Source: Nocardia transvalensis (GTDB taxonomy: Bacteria > Actinomycetota > Actinomycetes > Mycobacteriales > Mycobacteriaceae). From it: a DNA stretch of 64,000 bases. Position 1 is the stretch's first letter; the number at the start of each line of letters is the position of its first letter. The notes under the pieces are model-generated. The model made no database searches. It had not been told where the DNA came from and worked only from the letters and a program-made list of their open reading frames with translations. Shown piece after piece: positions 59,359 to 64,000 of this stretch. Location of the stretch: positions 186,001 through 250,000 of the forward strand of contig NZ_JADLQQ010000002.1 of assembly GCF_015477765.1 (NCBI RefSeq), given 5' to 3'. The position numbers were made by a program, and so were the translations under genes.

Positions 59359-61311
59359 ATGGCGACCGGAGACACTTCCCCCGCGGATCATCTGCGTGCG
59401 GCACTGGACGGCCCCTGGCGCGAGGTGCGCGAGCAGGCCCGTCGGCAACTGTGTGACGACCGGTTGTTCGGCGACCCGTATCTGGACTACAAGGCCGCCC
59501 GGGCGCGGGTGCTCGAGCAGATGCGGCTGGTTTCCGAATTCGGGCTGGCCGAGCGGGGATTCCGGCTCGAGAACGGCGGCACCGGCGATCCGGGCGGCGC
59601 GGTCACGGGGCTGGAGATGCTCGCCTATGCCGATCTGTCGCTGTGGGTGAAATGCGGCGTGCAGTGGGGGTTGTTCGGGGGAGCGGTGGAGAATCTGGGC
59701 TCCGAACGGCACCGCGATGTCGTCAAGCGGCTGCTGTCGTTGGATCTGCTCGGGTGCTTCGCGATGACCGAGTCCGGGCACGGGTCCGATGTGGCCCATC
59801 TGGAGACCACCGCCACCTACGATCCGGCCACCCAGGAATTCGTGGTGCACAGCCCGACCGAATCCGCGCGCAAGGACTACATCGGCGGCGCGGCCGAGCA
59901 CGCCCGGATGGCGGCGGTGTTCGCGCAGTTGATCACCGGCGGCGAGGGCCAGGGCGTGCACTGTTTCCTGGTGCCGATCCGCGACGACCACGGTAACGAT
60001 TTGCCGGGGGTAACCACCTCCGACTGCGGTCTCAAGGGCGGACTGCCCGGGGTCGACAACGGCCGCATCAGTTTCGACCAGGTGCGTATCCCGCGCGAGA
60101 ATCTGCTCAACCGCTACGCCGATGTCGCGCCCGACGGCACCTACAGCTCCGAGATCGAGAACCCGAGCCGCCGCTTCTTCACCACCCTCGGCACCCTGGT
60201 GCGCGGGCGTGTCAGTGTCGGCGGCGCGGCCGCGGCGGGGGCGCGGGTCGCGTTGAGCATCGCGCTGCGCTACGCCGAGAAGCGGCGTCAGTTCGCCGAT
60301 CCCGACACCGGCACCGAGACGGTGCTGCTGGACTATCGCAGCCATCAGCGCCGGTTGCTGCCGCTGGTGGCGCGCTCGTTCGCGCTGTCGTTCGCGCAGA
60401 ACGACCTGGTGCGCCGCATGCATCTGGTGCAGACCGGGCAGGATCTGGACCCGAGTGCGCAGCGGGCGCTCGAGAAGCGGGCCGCAGGGTTGAAGGTCGC
60501 CCAGACCCGCCACGCCACCCGCGCGATTCAGGAGTGTCGCGAATGTTGCGGTGGCGCCGGGTATCTCACGGAGAATCGTCTGGTCACGTTGAAGGCCGAC
60601 ACCGATGTGTTCACCACCTTCGAGGGCGACAATCTGGTGCTCACCCAGCTGGTCGCCAAGGAACTGCTGACGGCCTACTCCGATGAGGTGCGCGATCTGG
60701 ACGCCATGGGCTGGGTGCGGTTCGCCGCCACCATGGCGCGCGATGTGGTGCGCGAGAGTTCCGGTGTGCGGCAGCTGATTCAGCGGCTGCGCGACCGCGG
60801 CGACGACGGTGTCGACGACGGCGATCTGTCGCGGCGCTCGGTGCAGCTGCAGTTGTTCGCCGACCGGGAGGACTATCTGGTTCGCACGGCGGCGCATCGG
60901 TTGCGCGCCCGGGCCGAGGAGACCGGCCCGTTCGAGGCGTTCAACAACGCGCAGGACCACATCCTGATCGCCGGCGAGGCGCATATCGAACGGTTGATCC
61001 TGGAGGCCTTCATCGAGGGCATCGCCGATATCGAGGACCCGCAGGCCCGCGAGCTCGCCGACACCGTCTGCGATCTGTTCGTCTACTCCACCATCGAACA
61101 GAACCAGGCCTGGTACATCATGCACCGCTTCATGTCCGTCGACCGGGCCAAGGCCGTCCGCCGTGGCGTCAACGAACTCGTCGACCGCCTCCGCCCTCGA
61201 GCCTCCGTCCTCGTCGAGGCCCTGGGCGTCCCCGAATCCATGCTCCACGCCACCATGCTCGACGACCCCAGCGTCCACCAGGGCATCGAGCCCTCGGCGT
61301 CCCCGGCCTGA
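59359..61311 (+). CDS. Acyl-CoA oxidase/dehydrogenase (long form)
   Basis: 650-residue FAD enzyme of the acyl-CoA oxidase type, first step of beta-oxidation. Seen: ALSGC-like LLGCFAMTESGHGSDVAHLET (FAD/substrate), RKDYIGGAAEHA, GLKGGLPGVDNGRISFD, ECRECCGGAGYL, and the catalytic-Glu motif FEGDN. Length and a C-terminal ACOX domain separate it from 380-residue acyl-CoA dehydrogenases. ATG 59359 is used although its ribosome site is weak. Proximity to the CYP125-like and ChoD-like genes suggests sterol or lipid side-chain degradation (inferred). Confidence 0.9.
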   Translation: MATGDTSPADHLRAALDGPWREVREQARRQLCDDRLFGDPYLDYKAARARVLEQMRLVSEFGLAERGFRLENGGTGDPGGAVTGLEMLAYADLSLWVKCGVQWGLFGGAVENLGSERHRDVVKRLLSLDLLGCFAMTESGHGSDVAHLETTATYDPATQEFVVHSPTESARKDYIGGAAEHARMAAVFAQLITGGEGQGVHCFLVPIRDDHGNDLPGVTTSDCGLKGGLPGVDNGRISFDQVRIPRENLLNRYADVAPDGTYSSEIENPSRRFFTTLGTLVRGRVSVGGAAAAGARVALSIALRYAEKRRQFADPDTGTETVLLDYRSHQRRLLPLVARSFALSFAQNDLVRRMHLVQTGQDLDPSAQRALEKRAAGLKVAQTRHATRAIQECRECCGGAGYLTENRLVTLKADTDVFTTFEGDNLVLTQLVAKELLTAYSDEVRDLDAMGWVRFAATMARDVVRESSGVRQLIQRLRDRGDDGVDDGDLSRRSVQLQLFADREDYLVRTAAHRLRARAEETGPFEAFNNAQDHILIAGEAHIERLILEAFIEGIADIEDPQARELADTVCDLFVYSTIEQNQAWYIMHRFMSVDRAKAVRRGVNELVDRLRPRASVLVEALGVPESMLHATMLDDPSVHQGIEPSASPA

Positions 61312-61319
61312 TACGACAG

Positions 61320-61391
61320 CCGCACCCCTCCTTGCGCTTCGCACCCCTTGTGACCGTCTGCAGGGGGTGCGAAGCGCAACAAAGGGTGCGG
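61320..61391. repeat. Nested inverted repeat built on CGCACCC (copy B)
   Basis: Inner arms 61332-61347 and 61364-61379 are a perfect 16-base inverted repeat (TTGCGCTTCGCACCCC). Outer arms CCGCACCC (61320-61327) and GGGTGCGG (61384-61391) enclose them. It starts 9 bases after the acyl-CoA oxidase stop. The same design is at 43354-43432. A transcription terminator function is possible. Confidence 0.7.
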
Positions 61392-61448
61392 TAAAGAGCG
61401 CGCGCCGCCGGGGCACCGGTTGGTAGGCCGGGTGGTTAGGGTCGAGGG

Positions 61449-62108
61449 GTGGAGAGAGTGGTCGATGGTGGGGTTGGGCGGCGGGTCGCGTTCGTGGTGG
61501 CGGTGGTTGCCGGGGTGTTGGTGACGGTGTTGGTGCCGTTGGGGTTTCCGGGGGATGGCGGGGCGACGGGGTTCGATCGGGTGGTGGGGGAGTGGGTGCA
61601 CGGGGCGTTGGATGCGCATCCGGGGGTGTATCGGGCGTTGGTGGTGCCCAGTAATGGCTATGTGCTGTTGCCGCTGTTGGTGGTGGGGGCGGTGTGGTAT
61701 GCCGGGCGGCGGCAGTGGTGGGTTGTCGGGTTTCTGCTCGTGGCACCGGAATTCGTGGTCGCGGTCAACACGTGGGGACTGAAGCCGTTGTGGCATCGGC
61801 ATTTACACGACTATCTGGCCTATCCCAGTGGGCATACCGTGCATTTCGTCGCCATCGCAACGGCTTTCGTGCTGGTGGCCGCCGAGACACGGACGCGGGT
61901 GATCGAGGTGAGCGTCGCGGTTGTCGTGCTGGCCGGGGTCGCGGTGGGCATGGTCGGGCTCGGGTACCACTATCCGACCGATGTCATGGGCGGGAGCGCG
62001 GCGGCCGTCGCCCTGATCGTGGCGATCTACGCGGTGCTGGGGGAGATCAAGGGGCGTAGGTCAGCAGCACCGCCAGCACGAACCACAGCACCCACGCGCA
62101 CGCGATGA
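61449..62108 (+). CDS. PAP2-superfamily membrane phosphatase
   Basis: 219-residue lipid-phosphate phosphatase with five or six hydrophobic helices. Seen: KPLWHRHLHDYL, where the family has the KxxxxxxRP motif in reduced form; AYPSGHTVHFVA (PSGH); and GYHYPTDVMGG (SRxxxxxHxxxD-type region). The weak first motif makes activity uncertain. It acts on lipid pyrophosphates or phosphatidic acids. Start is a GTG at 61449. Its last 62 bases overlap the end of the convergent NERD gene. Confidence 0.82.
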   Translation: MERVVDGGVGRRVAFVVAVVAGVLVTVLVPLGFPGDGGATGFDRVVGEWVHGALDAHPGVYRALVVPSNGYVLLPLLVVGAVWYAGRRQWWVVGFLLVAPEFVVAVNTWGLKPLWHRHLHDYLAYPSGHTVHFVAIATAFVLVAAETRTRVIEVSVAVVVLAGVAVGMVGLGYHYPTDVMGGSAAAVALIVAIYAVLGEIKGRRSAAPPARTTAPTRTR

Positions 62109-62940
62109 GCATGCCCAGCGCGAGGGTGATGCGCATGAACGCCCGCCCCATATCGATGCCGTCGGACTGTTTCGGATACAGCTGCCACGGGCTGTACCAC
62201 GGCATGCGGATGGCGCCCAGCGGCCCGCGGCCGGACTGCTCGGCCTGCGCCAATTCCTCCATATAGGCCTCGGCTTGGGCCTGCTGCGGACCGCCGTACC
62301 AGAGCGTGGTGTCCACCGGGCCGCCGAAACCCTCGCGCACCAGATCCTGCGGAGCGGGAAGATACGGCAGGATGCCCAGCCCGCGGAACGACATCGCCAC
62401 GTCGTTGACCGTCCACTGGGCGCGCCCCTGCGAGGCGAGGGTGTTCAGATAGTCGGCGAGTCGCTTCTGATCGTCGCCGATCAACACCTGGAAGCTGGGG
62501 TCGTTCCACAGCTGCCGGACCTTCAGGGTGACCCCGTGTGGCGGCACCACCAGTACCGCCCCGTGCACCACGCGCTGCCCGAGCCCACGCTCGGCCAGCC
62601 AGCTCTGCAGGGCGAAGGTGTGTTCGCGCGACTTGTCCAGCGGCGTGCGGCGGTCGCCGCCCTCGAGCGTCACCACCTGGCTGCCCACCCGCCAGGGACC
62701 GTTGAGCGGCACCTCGAGTTCCCCGCTCACCCGCTCCACCAGCGCCTCGGCCTCGAGCACCACGCAGCTGCTCGGCGTCCAGATCACCGCATCGAACTGA
62801 TGCAGCCGATCGGCATAGAACAGGCTGCAGTTCACCGTGGCCACGCCGCGCGGGTCCCCCGCCCCTTTCCAGGTGCGCAACCAGTCGATCAGCACCCGCT
62901 CGGCCAGGCTGCCGGCGGCGTTCTGCACCCGCACCAGCAT
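62047..62940 (-). CDS. NERD-domain protein with C-terminal membrane helix
   Basis: 297-residue protein. The N-terminal NERD (nuclease-related) domain spans about 1-165, with AGSLAERVLIDWLRTW, DAVIWTPSSCVVLEAEA and REHTFALQSWL in PD-(D/E)xK-like order. The C-terminal helix (~272-292, LALGMLIACAWVLWFVLAVLL) anchors it. Nuclease activity is not proven for the family. ATG 62940 is taken as the start; longer frames would run through the repeat at 63089. It overlaps the PAP2 gene tail to tail. Confidence 0.78.
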   Translation of the reverse strand: MLVRVQNAAGSLAERVLIDWLRTWKGAGDPRGVATVNCSLFYADRLHQFDAVIWTPSSCVVLEAEALVERVSGELEVPLNGPWRVGSQVVTLEGGDRRTPLDKSREHTFALQSWLAERGLGQRVVHGAVLVVPPHGVTLKVRQLWNDPSFQVLIGDDQKRLADYLNTLASQGRAQWTVNDVAMSFRGLGILPYLPAPQDLVREGFGGPVDTTLWYGGPQQAQAEAYMEELAQAEQSGRGPLGAIRMPWYSPWQLYPKQSDGIDMGRAFMRITLALGMLIACAWVLWFVLAVLLTYAP

Positions 62941-63088
62941 TGCGCACCCGCCCTTCCCATCGACACTCGCTACCCGAAAGCATAAGCGGGCGCACCGGTT
63001 CGAGCGGGTATCCGCCACCCCGGCGTGCCCGCCAAGCCTCGGCGTGACCTCGTTCCTGGTCCTGCCGGGTGCCGCTGTCACCTCATTT

Positions 63089-63121
63089 CCTGGTCCCGGC
63101 ACGCTTTTCGCCGGGACCAGG
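63089..63121. terminator. REP-like hairpin after the ChoD-like gene
   Basis: Perfect 12-base arms CCTGGTCCCGGC (63089-63100) and GCCGGGACCAGG (63110-63121) flank ACGCTTTTC. It begins 1 base after the stop of the minus-strand oxidase. It is the strongest copy of the CCCGGC palindrome family and a plausible terminator. Confidence 0.65.
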
Positions 63122-63122
63122 A

Positions 63123-64000
63123 TCATGCGGTGGGCACTGCCGGGTCGGCCGGGGTGATCGGTAGCCGGAGCGCGCCCGGGGCGTAGTCCGGGACGGTCGG
63201 GTGGTTCGGGGCGACCGGGTGGATTCGGCGGTAGGGGTGGCCGAGTTCGGGGCGGGGGTCGGGCTCGCCCTTGTTGGGCCAGAAGGCCATGGCGCGTTCG
63301 GCTTGGGCGGTGATGGTGAGGGAGGGGTTCACGCCCAGGTTGGCGGTGACCGCCGAGCCGTCGGCGATATGCAGGCCGGGGTGGCCGAATACGCGCTGAT
63401 ACGGGTCGACCACGCCGCTTTCCGGGCCCTCACCGATCACACAGCCACCGATGTAGTGCGCGGTCGCGGGGATATTGAACACCTCCATGATCAGGCCGTG
63501 CACATCGCCGTTGACCTTCTGCCCGAAGCGGCGCCCGACGTCGTGCGCGAGCGGAATCCACGTCGGGTTGGGCTGTCCGGTGCCCTGCCGTGTCTTCAGC
63601 TGCCCCCAGCGGCGGAACGAGGTCAGCGAGTTGTCCAGCGACTGCATCACCAGCAGGATCACCGACTTCTCCGAGGCGCGGCGGGCATTGAGGCTGCGCA
63701 GGAACACCAGCGGATGCAGCACGATGCCCAGCAGGAACCGCAGGAACCGGAACGCGCCGCCGTCCACGATCGGCGCCGACAGCGGGAACAGCGCATTCTG
63801 CCCCTTGCCGTAATGGCACACCTCGATATGGGTATCGGGCTCGGGATGAATGGAGGAGGTGATGGCGATCCCCTCGGCGAAATCGGTCCGCTCCCGGCTC
63901 ATCACATTGAGAATCGCCTCGGAATTGCTGCGGGTGAGTTCCCCGAGCCGCGGCGACAGATGTGGCAGCACCTGCTCGTCGCGCATCTTGTGCAGCAGTT
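63123..64000 (-). CDS. GMC oxidoreductase, cholesterol-oxidase-like (5' end off the window)
   Basis: The last ~292 residues of a flavoprotein like mycobacterial ChoD, oxidising cholesterol or another sterol to a ketone. Seen: the C-terminal signature HYIGGCVIG, and ADGSAVTANLGVNPSLTITAQ, which is the FAD-contact region of GMC enzymes. The N-terminal FAD GxGxxG region lies outside the window. The gene ends at 63123, next to a strong palindrome. With the CYP125-like P450 and acyl-CoA oxidase nearby, a sterol role is likely. Confidence 0.88.
   Translation of the reverse strand, partial: LLHKMRDEQVLPHLSPRLGELTRSNSEAILNVMSRERTDFAEGIAITSSIHPEPDTHIEVCHYGKGQNALFPLSAPIVDGGAFRFLRFLLGIVLHPLVFLRSLNARRASEKSVILLVMQSLDNSLTSFRRWGQLKTRQGTGQPNPTWIPLAHDVGRRFGQKVNGDVHGLIMEVFNIPATAHYIGGCVIGEGPESGVVDPYQRVFGHPGLHIADGSAVTANLGVNPSLTITAQAERAMAFWPNKGEPDPRPELGHPYRRIHPVAPNHPTVPDYAPGALRLPITPADPAVPTA

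Overview
The window reads as chromosomal DNA of a mycolic-acid actinomycete, most likely Nocardia or a close relative (inferred). GC and codon use are very high throughout. Family evidence: an MspA-type porin, an EspG-type ESX chaperone, a cutinase, a wax ester synthase/DGAT, a CYP125-like P450, a cholesterol-oxidase-like GMC enzyme and KstR-like boxes. No tRNA, rRNA, CRISPR array or intact insertion sequence was seen. Both window edges cut genes.

Layout. 1-13.5 kb: lipid and envelope genes: serine hydrolase (cut), zinc alcohol dehydrogenase, membrane-anchored expansin-like protein, double-MerR regulator, alpha/beta hydrolase, wax ester synthase, cutinase, lipoprotein 5'-nucleotidase, NodB deacetylase, two-domain fatty acyl reductase and heme oxygenase. 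13.8-22.9 kb: one 9-kb NRPS gene (A-T-C-A-T-C-A-T-TE), preceded by a 26-codon leader ORF whose stop overlaps the NRPS GTG start. 22.9-35.4 kb: a tightly overlapping ten-gene minus-strand operon for a Wzx/Wzy-type polysaccharide: glycosyltransferases, flippase, polymerase, a chain-length/kinase-like protein with a degenerate ATPase, a beta-helix lipoprotein, a tandem GNAT and an aminotransferase. 35.5-38.7 kb: PadR, peptide deformylase, EspG, DUF4345 protein and TetR with a striking inverted-repeat operator. 38.7-41.2 kb: an island holding an orphan RHS tip and two tandem paralogous putative immunity genes. 41.3-45.0 kb: methyltransferase, DUF5925-type AAA ATPase, and a small HTH gene translationally coupled to an additional DnaN-type sliding clamp. 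45.2-55.5 kb: a second sugar/polysaccharide block: pyruvyl transferase, GT2, MspA porin, two C-methyltransferases, RmlC-like epimerase, NAD epimerase, PIG-L deacetylase, a cytidylyltransferase and a polyprenyl glycosylphosphotransferase. 55.6-64 kb: CYP125-like P450, TetR, ThrE-type exporter, acyl-CoA oxidase, PAP2 phosphatase, NERD protein and the C-terminal part of a ChoD-like oxidase.

How it fits together. The 23-35 kb and 45-55 kb blocks together hold the functions of one surface-glycan pathway: sugar activation and tailoring, initiating transferase, assembly, flipping and polymerisation. They are split by unrelated genes. Perfect or near-perfect KstR-type boxes (TNNAACNNGTTNNA) lie at the promoters of the P450, the alpha/beta hydrolase, the wax ester synthase and, with one mismatch, the acyl reductase. 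This suggests a shared sterol/lipid response. Two families of short palindromic elements recur in gene-end intergenic gaps.
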